In this document: in pieces, positions 11,101 through 22,700 of the stretch
Numbering within the stretch: the stretch's first letter is position 1
Layout: every line of letters begins with the position of its first letter
Source: Anthostomella pinea
Lineage: Eukaryota; Ascomycota; Sordariomycetes; Xylariales; Xylariaceae
Reading direction: 5' to 3'
Length of the DNA: 64,000 nucleotides
Assembly (NCBI GenBank): GCA_963556695.1
Contig: CAUWAG010000003.1
Location: 2,542,001-2,606,000, forward strand
Position numbers and translations under genes: made by a program
Notes under the pieces: generated by a model
Told to the model about the DNA's origin: nothing
Seen by the model: only the letters and a program-made list of their open reading frames with translations
Database searches by the model: none

Positions 11101-13284
11101 ACGACGATTATTAGATGATATGGACTCGATAAGAGCATTTTAAACCTTTACAAGAAATACAGCAAACGAGTCAATTATAAAGCCTTTAAAATATAGTCCA
11201 AATGATATTAAAACTTTTAATTAAGACTTAAAAACTCGAAGTTGATAATCGGTAATTTAAGGTATAAGTTTTACTAACCTTAATAATTAAAAATAATAGA
11301 TATAATTTTTTTTCCCGTTTTTACAATAATAAAAACGGCAATAATTATTTCTTTACTTAGGTTAAAGCTTATTTTAAGTTTTATGCACGTTAAACTAATA
11401 AAGAATTAAGTAAGGTATTCTATATAGCAATACTGTTTAAAAGCGAAATTTTCGCGTAGTTCGAATTAATTATAGGGAAGTATTTCGATAAAGATAAAAC
11501 CAAAAAATAAAAAGAAATTAACAATGTTTTTCGAAGCTATCATTATTTCGAAAGAAAGTTTAATGCAATATTAATTTTTTTAATGAACTTAAATTTAGAA
11601 AACGACGATTTATAAACTTATAATAGCGAGGATTAATACTTATATATATAGAAAAAATTAAATAGATCGTATCACAAACCGATTAAACCGACGAAAATAT
11701 TTTTATACTATAGTTTTAGACTTAAAGACAATATTAAAGACGAAATGTTTAAAATTGAGCAATTTAACTAATTAAATAATTACGTTATATAAATAGTTAA
11801 AACGGATAATAAGCTTTATAAGTAACCAGTATAGAAATAAGGGATAAAAACGAAGATTTTTTTAAATTAAATACAAAAAAACAACGTTATAATAATCAAA
11901 ACTATACCTTTAAAATATTTAATACCGTAATAAGATATTATTTAAAACTTATAAATCCTAACGTTATTAAATACAATAAGAAAGACGTTAAATGTTATAA
12001 TTATTAAAAAACGAATATTATAAAAGGAAGCGCTGTTTTTTATCAAGAAAATTAGTAATGAAAAATATTAAAATGTTAATAGTAAAACTTTTAAATAATA
12101 CGTTCGAGATGTAATGATAAGTAAGCAGTTAACATAATAATTAAAACTAGTACTTATTAAAGACCTCGAATTTTAAAACAAAAATGCGAGTATTATTATA
12201 ATTAAAAAGAAACAGCATGTTTGGTATACTTAAACTTAATTAAATTATAAGAATTAATTTACAAAGGACATTTTTATTGTATTAATTTTATATGCGAATT
12301 ATATTTTTATAAGTAAGTATATAATAAAGATGAATCCTTAAATAAAGACGTTATAACGTACCACGATTATAACAGATTAAAATACCTTAAAACATTCTAT
12401 TTTAAATAGTTACAGGTAATTTAAAGACGATATTGAAATTAGAATATAAGGCAGATTACGATTGAAGGTTTACGTTACTATTACCAATACTGATATTATT
12501 ATTATATAAAAATTCGACTTATAGTATTTTTCAGAGTTAAAATTTAAACTGTCTAAATAAATATGTAATACTATAAGAGAAAAATAAAAAACTTTAAAAG
12601 AAAAGAAAACTTTGAACCGACGGATGGATCGTAATTTTAAGACGAAAAATAAAAAGGGACGAAAAAGTAATGGATTTTATTTGAACTTATATAAATAAGT
12701 TATTAAAAGTTAACATATAAAAAGACGTTATTTGTTTAATATTAGAAAGATTAAAATATAAGAAGCTATTTGAAATTATTTATATTTTCATGAATGTGAA
12801 TTATACTTCAAAAAAACTATGATATTTATAGTTTTCATGAGGATTAAATAGTATTTTATTACTAGATTATAATTAAAATACGGGACTTAAAAAACCGGTA
12901 TTATATATAAGAGAACTTAGGGGATTTTATAACCTGACACAGTACATTTTACAGAGTACTTGTAAGATTAAAATTAAAATTAATACTTTAGAAACGAGTT
13001 TTTCGTTTACATAGTATAAAAGGAAATTAAATAAGCTTATTTAAAAAAAGTAAACCAAGGTTTTAATTTTAATAAAAAGAAACTTTAAAACAAGATTAAG
13101 TGATTAATATTAACAATTAAAGCCCAATAATAATAAATAATGAGTGATATACCAATTAATTTCGACACTTTTGAAAAACGTGTACGACTTGATTTGAAAA
13201 ATAAAAAAGGCTAAAAATAAAGAAATAATTATCAAATTTAAAAGATAAATCTTAATATGTGTCAAACTTCAGGTTGTGAAATAC

Positions 13285-13496
13285 TGTTCATTCGTTCGTG
13301 GATTAACTAAGTGTTTCACTACTACCTGAGGTGGACGTATTTGTATGCAAATACATTACTAACGGGTCCAGTTGCCGTACCGGCTGAGCAGTGGGGCAAC
13401 GGTCACCAGTTGACCGTTCCTATAGCGCACAGACCACCCCTGATCCCCGGCGCACAGACCAGCTCTAACACACACCCTGAGCTACACCATCCGACA
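13285..13496. repeat. GC-normal island, possible solo LTR
   Basis: About 212 bases of ordinary composition in the AT desert. It begins TGTTCATTC and ends CCGACA, so it has TG...CA ends. The flanks ATAC and ATAT differ by one C-to-T change, which could be a target duplication altered by RIP. The call rests on size, ends and contrast with the surroundings. Confidence 0.35.
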
Positions 13497-14086
13497 ATAT
13501 ATTATTAATTTAAAAACTATACGAGTATATTATTATTAAAACTATATGTGACGGATGTAAAATCCAGGCGATAATTAATATAAGAATACAAAGGAATTAT
13601 GTTTCATTACAAATTGTTGATAAGTTTTAGATATTACAGAAATAAAAAACGCTTTCTATCGGTCTAAAACAGTAAATAAAAGTTTAATAATGTAGGAGTA
13701 AGACTATGTTGGGAGAAAAATTGCAATATTTTTATTCGAAGTTTGAGTAAACGTCAAAAAATGTACGTTAGATATTGCGAATATTTTAAGGCACAAGATT
13801 ATTCCAAAAAAAATAAGTTAATTGCAGATGAGCAGCTTCAAAATTTATTAGAAATATATTAAAAAGAGATTTAACTTCTATATAACGTTCAAAATAATTT
13901 ATAAAAAAGTTTAAAAAATAGTCAAAACCTTTATAATAATCAAAAAGTTTAAGCTGATATACAAGGCTAAAATATTAAAAGAGTATTAATATTACGGCCT
14001 TTTATTTAAAAAAAAAACAAGATATTAAAATAAGTTAATTAAAGTATAATAAACATAATTATAATATATCGATATAAAGAAGATAA

Positions 14087-14283
14087 TGATGACGGACCAG
14101 CACCTGTATCCACCTAGTTGGATGCTGAGTCATCAAGTCACGTGTATATTAGATAAAGAAGGACACCACCATATGTGCTGCAGCCATTTGTGTGCACGCA
14201 CACCTGGATTTCTTTCCTTTCTCACCTTGTTATTTTGTGAATATAACACTAGATTCCACCACAACGCCGCAAGCACCGTGACA
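14087..14283. repeat. Solo-LTR-like unit, copy 1
   Basis: A unit of 197 bp with normal composition inside the AT desert. It is related to the unit at 56096-56288: both start TG..TGACGG, share TCACGTGTA and CCTTTCTCACCTTGTTATTTT, and end in ACA. No clear target duplication is visible here. Confidence 0.6.
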
Positions 14284-16010
14284 AAAATATTTTCGAATTT
14301 TTTAAATATATTCATTTAACGAAATATAATGGAAGAACTTACGAAAGTATTTTAATAGGAATTTAATAAGAAGTTATACTCAATCATTTAATATTATTCA
14401 TTCCTTAAAAAAAGAAATCATAACTATATATTAATTACCGATAACTTAATATTATTATGACGAAAAACCGATAGTTTTTATTTCTAATACAAGAATTACG
14501 AAATCAAGTATAAAAAGTTAAATGGTTTACGGTATTAAATTTCCCCAATTTTTATATTTTATCTAAATCGCAGAAAAAATAAAATAAAACATAGCATTTA
14601 AATTATGTTACGAATATTACGAATACCGAGTTATACATTCTAAGTTAAACAATCTATTAATAAGCTTTTAAACTATTATTATATACGGATTATAAAAGTT
14701 TATTAATAATTTCGTAATAATATATTGAAACGATATTTTGATATATTAAAAAACATTAAAAATTACATAAAATACGTTAAATAAGTGTTAATAACCTTTC
14801 AAAAAGCTAAGTTAATTTTTAACCTTTTAAAAAGTAACTTTTATATGTAAAAAGTTAGTTTTTTAGGTTTACGATATTGCTAAGAAAAGTACAGATTACA
14901 AAATGTAAAATTATAATAGTTAAAAACTAGATAGTATTAAATAGTAGTATAAACTTACGAATATTTATAAAATTTACATATTATGTTCAACTTTTCATTA
15001 CGAATTTGAAGAAAGAAATTTAAACCTTTAACGGACTTAATGAAACACAAACGAAAATTGACAAAAATAGATAAAAATCAACAGGCTTTTAATATTATTT
15101 ATAAGAACATGTTTATAATTTAGTTCATAAATTACTAGACTTTCCCAAAAAATTTAAAGTCGAAAGAAGCGCATTTAATTGCGTATTTAAAAGAAAGTTT
15201 CGTTAAAGCGACGGAAATAGCAACCTATATATGATAGTATTAAAGAAGAACCCTCTATAAATTAAAATTAAACTACTAAGTTAAAAATAAAGAATTCATA
15301 ATGATTATCAAACTATTTAAGGAATAAACATTATATTTTCACAGAATAGATTGACTAAAAAAAGTTTATTTAAACTATAGAAGCTTAATATATTTTATAA
15401 TGACGAAAGAATTAAATAAAAGATAGATATAATAAGTAGAGTTTCTATTAAAGTTTAACTCTTACATTATTCACGTTAAAAAAAGGCAAATGCGGATATT
15501 TTTAATAAACGAAACTACTACAAACAAAAGGTATCTTAAAAGTATAAGTATTATTAAAAGTAAATGAATATAAAATTTTTAGGATTAATACGATATATTA
15601 TGTTAAGACTTAAAACGATTAAATAATCAAAATTAAAAACCTAACAATTATAAATAAAAAGGTCGAAATCTTAAAGTGATATAAAAGATAATTTAAACGA
15701 TATTTCTATAAGTATTCAACTTATAAATATTAAAGTATTTTTGAAACAAACGGACGCTTAAAACGATAATACGGTTTGTTAAAATTTATTAAACTGGTAA
15801 AAAAAGTTATTACAAAATATAATATTTGTAATAAGGTTAAAATACTACGATATAAATTATATAAATGGTTTTAATTTATAGAGATTTTAATAAAATAAAA
15901 AACGAATTGCTTTCGATTTTAAATTTAAGCTATTAAAATTTTAAAATTAAATAAATAATATAAACTATGATAATATATAAGTAGTTATGAATAAATTTAC
16001 AGAATACAGT

Positions 16011-16201
16011 TGTAAGGGTATTGCACCGGCATGTCAGGCCGACTCGTCACCGATCGGAGCCCTAAGGATCCACTACGACATCCCCTTAAAACGCCTAATT
16101 CTCACAAACATACCAGGCTAGATTGAAGTATCCTAATACACCTACTTCTCTAAATCACCGCTATGACCTTGATTTAGCATTCAGCTACCTTAACCCTTAC
16201 A
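16011..16201. repeat. Solo LTR with target-site duplication
   Basis: A 191-bp GC-normal unit with TG...CA ends and a 9-bp terminal inverted repeat (TGTAAGGGT / ACCCTTACA). It is flanked by CAGT on both sides (16007-16010 and 16202-16205), as expected for integrase-made duplications. No internal retroelement region is attached. Confidence 0.65.
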
Positions 16202-16359
16202 CAGTGATTTTACTTTATATAAAGAATTAAGTACGGTAAAAAAGTTAATTTATACGTTTATTAAAATAATTATTAATAAATACAAAATTTCAAACGACTT
16301 TATATTTATTAAATATAAATTATCTAAGTTTCACTTTTAGACATTTTTTTATAAAGTAA

Positions 16360-16603
16360 TGTAAGCAGTCGGGTGGCTCACAGGTGTGCTGTAGCACGCT
16401 TCTAGGGGTGGCAAGGCTGACAAGGCTGACAGCAGCACTGAAAGGAAGGAACAGCCTGGAAGCGGGCTTTGAGCCTTAGTGTATCTGGGACAAGGGATCT
16501 TTACCCTCCGGATCAAAGGCTGGGCATTGCTTTGAAGTTGGTATGTGTATTTAGTACCTGAACAGGTCCCAAGACCCAAGGGTAGATCCGCACCCAGAAT
16601 GTA
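16360..16603 (+). repeat. 244-bp dispersed repeat, copy A
   Basis: It matches 50660-50903 in inverted orientation over all 244 bases with five substitutions and no gaps. It begins TGTAAGCAGTCGGG and ends CCCAGAATGTA. The ORFs seen in it are by-products of the repeat and not genes. It is probably a non-autonomous element or solo LTR, but the class is uncertain. Confidence 0.75.
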
Positions 16604-17239
16604 TTTTTTTATATTACGATATATCGTATCTTAATTTAACTAATAATTAGCAGGTAATAAGTGCTACCTGCGGAAAAAAGACGATTAAAAATATAACGAC
16701 GATTTTCCGTTTTACTTCTTCGTGTTTAATACGCTTTATCTTTTTTACATTGTTAATATTAGGACATACGGCGCGTATTATATTTTTAAATTACGGGTTT
16801 TTTTTTTATCAAATATGTTTAACTTTTATACTGACCAGATAATGCCTTTTTTTTATACCGACTTTAAGTTAAATTCGAGCTTTTAATATTCCAAAGTAAT
16901 CGATTAAAAGTCTTTAAAACTCGGGCTTAGTATATTATATTACGACTGATTAAAAGGAATATATTCCATATAACGAGAAATATCATACTGAAATACTCAA
17001 TAAAACGTAATACCGCTATTTTTATAAAACAAATAAAAAATCATATCGACGAAATTTTTAAAAATAGCAAATAAAAGAGATCTTTTATTCCGTTTTAAAA
17101 GTGCGAGGCTTAAGCGACGACTTTTAAACTTGATTTAATATGGCGATAAAAAGGGAAAAAGGTTCAAATATCGAATAATAAAAGGAGCTTACGCTATTTA
17201 TCTTCGAGAGCGAAGATTGAAAAGAAAGGGGAAAATATT

Positions 17240-17704
17240 ACGAATTAATAAACGTAATAAAGGATAAAACCAGTTAATAGGCTCAATTAAAAATAAAAGG
17301 ATAGGAATATATAGAAAAAAAAAAAAAAAAAACCTAAGTTATATAATCAAGACATTACATGATAAATACCTTAAATAGCTTAGATACCGATACTACTTAT
17401 TAGATTTAAAATAGCTAGCATAGCGAAGCTGTTTCATGTATTTACCTTATTAAGAAAGAAGATATTAAACATATGAAGATATATATTCTTTAGTTAAATA
17501 AATATATAGTTTTTACCTTAATAATTAAGTTAAGCATTTTAACTAACTTTAAAGTGGAAGAAATCTTCTTAACGATTTGACTATTTAATAAACCTTAATT
17601 TAAACTAAGCCTTAGTATTTCTGTGTTCTTTAATTAATAAAAGCTTCTGTCGTTTTATATTAATTTATTCTAAAATATAAACCTTATAAGACCTTTTAAC
17701 CTTA
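17240..17704. repeat. 3' direct repeat (LTR) of the degraded element, interrupted
   Basis: Collinear with 10588-11100. It is split at TA 17703-17704 by the pogo-like element and resumes at 18868 with AAGTTAAACGGCT, matching AGTTAAACGGCT in the 5' copy near 11053. A poly-A run of about 18 bases lies near 17314-17332. Confidence 0.5.
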
Positions 17705-18867
17705 ACGTAGCTGACAAGCGAGTTGGCATTACATGCGAGTTGGCACTCATCATGAACTCTCCAACTGCCATGTGAAATAACTTCACCATAACACATTCAG
17801 TTCAATCAATCGGATTCCTCTTTTTCAGAGGTTTCTATCTCTATTGTACAAGTTCGCGCATTATGGCCAGTGTTGCCGCAAACACCACAACGCCGCTCAT
17901 GCGCTGCTGTCCTCCTTGGATGACGACTACCTTCACCCATTTCCTGTCTTACTAGCTCAGTATTATCCTTTGTAACCTAAAGACCTACTGTATCTTTAAT
18001 AGAAAATACTCCTCTTCTTACCAGACGTTTGTTTTTTGTTCTCTGGTGTTTACTTAGTAAGTGATTGGCCTTCTCTAGCTCGCGGATCCGGGAATCAACC
18101 AAAGCAACTTTGTGCATAAGACCATATGTAGCCTTTGAAAACAAGCTCAACGCATCAATTATTGATGTAGGTGAGCTTTCCTGGTGGTTTCTGACTCGAT
18201 TTTGGATATAAACCGATTGGTTTACCGCTTCATTAATGGTGGTAGGCGTCTTTGAAGTCCAAGTAGTGGGTGGCAGATTGGGGTCTGGCGACGGAATTTG
18301 TATCTTGGATACCATGTGTCGTGACTGCCGCTTCAACTTGGCAAAACCACGCGCGATGCGTGTCTGGATCTTTGTTCAAGATCCTCTGGTAGTCCATCCT
18401 CTGATAAAAATGCGTCCGGAGGCCTATTGTGCGTTTACTGAAGTTCCGCATCCAGTTCTTTCTCAAGCGTCCAGCCCCACGTGCCGCCAACAATTGATTT
18501 GTCATATCTTCAACATAACTGTGCCAGTGTGGAAATGCTCACGCATCCAGGTCAAGAATGAAGGAAAGAATGACATTCTTTTCAGAAACCGTAAGTTTCA
18601 AAGTATTGGGCATGCTGTCGCGTCGTGATAACATTCCTTTGATTCTATTGCTAAAAGTGGAACAAAGGATATTAAAGAGTTTCGCAAGCTGAAATATAAA
18701 AATATGAGGGTCACGTTGTTTAGCTTAGACAGCTAGCTGTAAGTCTGATTCATTATAACGCGGTGCCATTGTTGTTGGTAGAGATATAATGGTTTGAATC
18801 GTGTTGGTTGGAAAGTTCATGATGAGTGCCAACTCGCTTGTAATGGCAACTCGCTTCTCAGCTACGT
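17705..18867 (-). mobile_element. pogo/Fot1-like transposon, internally deleted
   Basis: A 1163-bp element flanked by TA (17703-17704 and 18868-18869). Its ends are inverted repeats of about 50 bp: ACGTAGCTGACAAGCGAGTT on the left, its near-copy on the right, and a second GCGAGTTGGCACTCATCATGAAC block in each arm. It is related to the 1858-bp element at 39321-41178 but lacks about 700 bp from the middle of the transposase. It sits inside the LTR of the older degraded retroelement. Confidence 0.8.
17806..18769 (-). pseudogene. pogo-like transposase remnant lacking the DDE core
   Basis: Reading on the minus strand from ATG 18769, the N-terminal DNA-binding region is present but carries early stops. 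The linker with MDYQRILNKDP follows, and then the sequence jumps near residue GIQDTN straight into the C-terminal region. The DDE catalytic core that is present in the 39-41 kb copy is gone. The C-terminus keeps a helical segment and a CX2CX4HX4C zinc knuckle (CGVCGNTGHNARTC) before the stop at 17806-17808. This copy cannot make an active transposase but could be moved in trans if its ends are recognised. Confidence 0.75.
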
Positions 18868-18960
18868 TATAAGTTAAACGGCTCATTATATAAGGCAGTC
18901 GGTTATTATAAATAAAGGGTTACGATGACGTCGTTATAAGCTATTTTAGAAATCTTTATT

Positions 18961-19771
18961 ATTTTAAAAGGATAAAGAAGTATCGTGTGGTCGTATTAAA
19001 GCTGCCGTAGTATGTTTGGCGGCGTGCGTGAGATGGACACTTCCTGAAGTGTACACCTGATGGTGTATATAGATTACTTATACATTCTAATGAGCTCATG
19101 TAATATCAGTGATAGTAATGAGTAAGACCCTGCCGTCTTCGTAAATTCGTACCCTATTCACATATTCTGACCAAAATTGTAAACGATGACTGTCTAGGTT
19201 ATAACCTCTTTATGTGAAAGTACGGCACGATTTTTGAGACAGGGGCAACAGCTAATAGGACGATGACGATAGCTTTTCCCTGACTAGCGAAGAACTTCCA
19301 TCGACACCCATGTTCACGGTGATGTCATGTAGCAGTGGGGAGGTGAATGCCTGTGCAGCTCAACCCCTGAAATAAAGTTCCTAGCACAGGTTACCGGCAG
19401 GCAAAGAAATATGTACCGGCAGAAACCATTGGTTACTTGTTTGAAAAGCTTGAGACTGCATGTATTGAGGGGAAATCGAAGAATTGGAAGTACTTTTACG
19501 ACTCGGGGAGCGTTGAGCCTTTTATACCGGTACTTGACGGCGCCCCTGTCGAAACGTGGGTCTGGTGCATATATCAGGATTTCTTGACCTGTAAGTGTGA
19601 GAAGATGCGATCTGTTCTGATGGTAGATGTAACAGTGTGAGCAGGACCTAAATACACTGAGGGCATTCTGGACGTGGTTAAAAGGGTTGAAAGGCAAGCA
19701 CTGCCCAGGTTGGGGGCTCTCTAGATCTCATCTCAGCACTTCCTCTACGGCACAGCCCCCTCCATTTCACC
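18961..19771. other. Upstream region of the PKS
   Basis: AT content falls to normal by about 19010. No supported gene is present: the ORFs at 19314-19697 show no domain. The last 80 bases are C/T-rich and end in TTTCACC just before the PKS start codon, typical of a fungal leader. Confidence 0.45.
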
Positions 19772-22700
19772 ATGCCTTCGAGAACAACTGACCAGACCGT
19801 CCACGAGGGCAACTCGAGTCTCGAACCCATTGCTATTTGTGGAATGTGTGAGTAATACCTCCAGCCGCAACAAGCCTTCCAGTGTATCGTGTGATGCTGA
19901 CCGAGAACGGCCTCTTTTCAGCATGTCGTCTACCTGGTGGTGTCGACTCCGACTCATCCTTCTGGCAAATGCTGGGAGACAAACGCACTGGCCAGACACC
20001 CAAGGTGCCCGCAAGTCGCTTCAACATCGACGCCCACTACCACAAGGACCTAGACAGACCGGGATCGTTCAACGTCCCAGGTGGCTACTTTCTCGATGGC
20101 CGACCCCAAGACTTCGATCCAAGCTTTTTCAATATCACGCCTGTTGAGGCGCAATGGCTAGACCTCCAACAGCGTAGGATGCGTACGTATTGCGCTGACT
20201 GGCTCGCCCCCCTCTTCGCATGATACCGAGGAGGCGGTCTCCTTCGAAACCTCCCGTAACATGACCCCTGCTTACTCATACTTCTGCAGTGGAAGTCAGC
20301 TACGAGTGCATGGTATCGGCCGGCGTTACCCTAGACGCGGCTGCTGGGTCCAATACGGCGGTGTTCGTGGGCTCGTTTGCCTCGGATTATCGTGAGACCG
20401 GATCTTCCCTACTGTCTACATTGCTGTCACCCACTCGCTACTTCAGCCCCTCCAACCACGAAACGGGTCAATTTGGAGACTTACGGCTGACAAAGAACAT
20501 CTCAGAGCAAATGTCCACGCGAGAGCCAGATTTTCGTCACAACTATGCTGCAACCGGTGTCGATACTGGTATAATCAGCAACAGGATCGGACACACATTC
20601 AACTTGAGAGGGCCAAGGTAAGCTCAACTGTCTATCTCATGGCCAGTGTTTTACTCAGGGCCAAACCGTGAAGTATCAGCAACGTCCTGACACTTGTCCC
20701 CACCCAGCTTCACCATCAACACAGCTTGCTCGTCTTCCGTCTACGCCTTACACAACGCCTGTCACGCATTGCGTGCTCGGCACTGTGATGCCGCGATAGT
20801 CGGCGGCGTCAACTTGATTTTGACGGTCGACCAACACATGAACACGGCGAAGCTCAGGGTTTTATCCCCCACGTCTACTTGCCATACCTTTGACGCCGCA
20901 GCCGACGGCTACGGCCGAGGCGAGGCGGCCGGCGCGTTGTACGTGAAACGGCTCTCGGATGCCATCCGCGATGGTGACCCGATCTGGGGCGTGGTGAACA
21001 CGAATGGCAAGGTAGGCGACATGGGAATTACCCACCCCAGCGTCGAGGGCCAGGAACGTGTGCTGCGGATGGCGTACGAGAAGGCTGGACTGAACCAGAA
21101 CCTGACCGCCTACGCAGAACTCCATGGCACCGGGACCCCTGTCGGCGATCCCATCGAGGTTCGAGCCGTTTCCCGTGCCATGAATGGCACTCGCCCCAAG
21201 AGTCAGCCGCTGCTGATCGGGGCCCTGAAACCCATCATTGGCCACAGCGAAGCTGCGAGTGGCATATTCGCTGTTACGAAAGCGGCTTTGATGACCGAGG
21301 CAGCCATGATTCCCGGCGTGGCTCTTTTGGAGAACCTGAACCCTGCGATCCTGGAAGAGGAATGGAACGTCAAGGTTCGCAGGGATACGGCACCCTGGCC
21401 TGATGACTCTGTTATCCGGAGAGCAAGTGTATCGTCATTTGGCTCTGGTGGGACTAACGGCCATGTCGTCGTTGAATAGGTCGATTCGATGTATCCGTGG
21501 TACCAACACGGCCAACCTAAGGATAAAGCCCCTTACGACCACTCTTGCCATCGACCACTTCTTTTGGTTCACTCGGCCCACGAAAAGACTACACTTCTCA
21601 AGAACGTGGCTGCCATAGCAAATGTTGCTTCCAACTACTATCTAGCTGACCTGGCGCACACTTCGAACTTGCACCGGACCAAGTTCAAGTGCAGAGCTTT
21701 CGCAGTAGCTCGAGAAGAGCACATTGCCGGTGCTTTCGAGAAAGAGTCCCTTGTGACTGGTACAGCATCCCAGAAGACGAAGGAGATCGGGTTCTTGTTT
21801 ACAGGCCAAGGGGTGAGTTTGATTGTTTACCCTAAGCTCTGATTTGTCGAATGCGTTTCCCCATTCATTCTGTTCGTATCTCCGTGCGATCTTTCATGTA
21901 AGGATATATCATCGCATGAAGCTGACCACGCTCAAACCATAGGCTCAATGGGCCGGCATGGCCAAGGAGGTCTATCGGCATTTCCTCGCCTTCTCAGACA
22001 CCATCTGGAGACTCGACCTAGTTCTAAGCCGGCTCGACCCAGCGCCCGAATTCTCCCTGGCGGCATTGCTCATGGGTTCAACAGCAGAAGCGGCGGCTTC
22101 GATCAACGAGCCGCACGTCTCCCAGCCCTTATGTACTGCAATTCAGATCGCCCTCGTCGATCTTTTCGGACTCTGGAACGTGACGCCACGGGTGTCCGTT
22201 GGGCACTCGTCAGCCGAGATCGCGGCAGCATATGCGGCCGGCCTGATCAGCGCACCGGAAGCTATCGTGGCCGCCTTCTGCCGCGGGCGCGCAGTCAAGT
22301 CCAAGTCCAGCTCCGGCTCTATGCTGGCAGTCGGGCTCGGTTTTGGGGAGGTTCAGAGGTTCCTGCACACCGGCGATCATCCGGCGAGCTCCTGGAAGAT
22401 CTGCGTTGCATGCGAAAACTCGCCGAACAGCGTCACGCTGAGTGGGGAGGTGGACGAAATCGTTCGCGTCCAGAAGCTCATCAGCTCCGAAGGTACCTTC
22501 GCGCGGGAGCTGAAAACAGGACGCGCCTACCACTCGCCTCATATGAGTGCCGTTGGCGACTACTACGACGAACTCCTAGCCAATGCTGCGGCTGCGTTTA
22601 CTGAAAGCGATTTTGAGTGGCGTCGCCCTCGTTCGTACATGGTGTCTTCAGTGACGGGCCAGCTTATCGACACTGGGACCCTGCCAACGGGGTACTTCAG

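Larger units (their letters stand above)
10588..18960. mobile_element. RIP-degraded LTR-retrotransposon-like block with nested insertions
   Basis: An 8.4-kb stretch of extreme AT content has stops everywhere. Its two ends are related in direct orientation: 10588-11100 and 17240-17704 (continuing at 18868-18960) share many collinear blocks. Examples are CGAAYTAAYAAACGTAA, TTAACTAACYTTAAAGT, TATTTAATAAACCTTAATTTAAA and AGTTAAACGGCT. Most differences between the copies are C/T and G/A. I read these as the two LTRs of an old element with an internal region of about 5-6 kb. Four GC-normal units (13285, 14087, 16011, 16360) and a pogo-like element (17705-18867) sit inside and are much less mutated. 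The family (Gypsy or Copia) cannot be read. Confidence 0.6.

Noticed and set aside
21477..21479. PKS stop explained by an intron ending in TAG
   Set aside because: The nearest upstream GT would give an intron of about 33 nt and remove conserved KS C-terminal residues, so a real in-frame stop is more likely.
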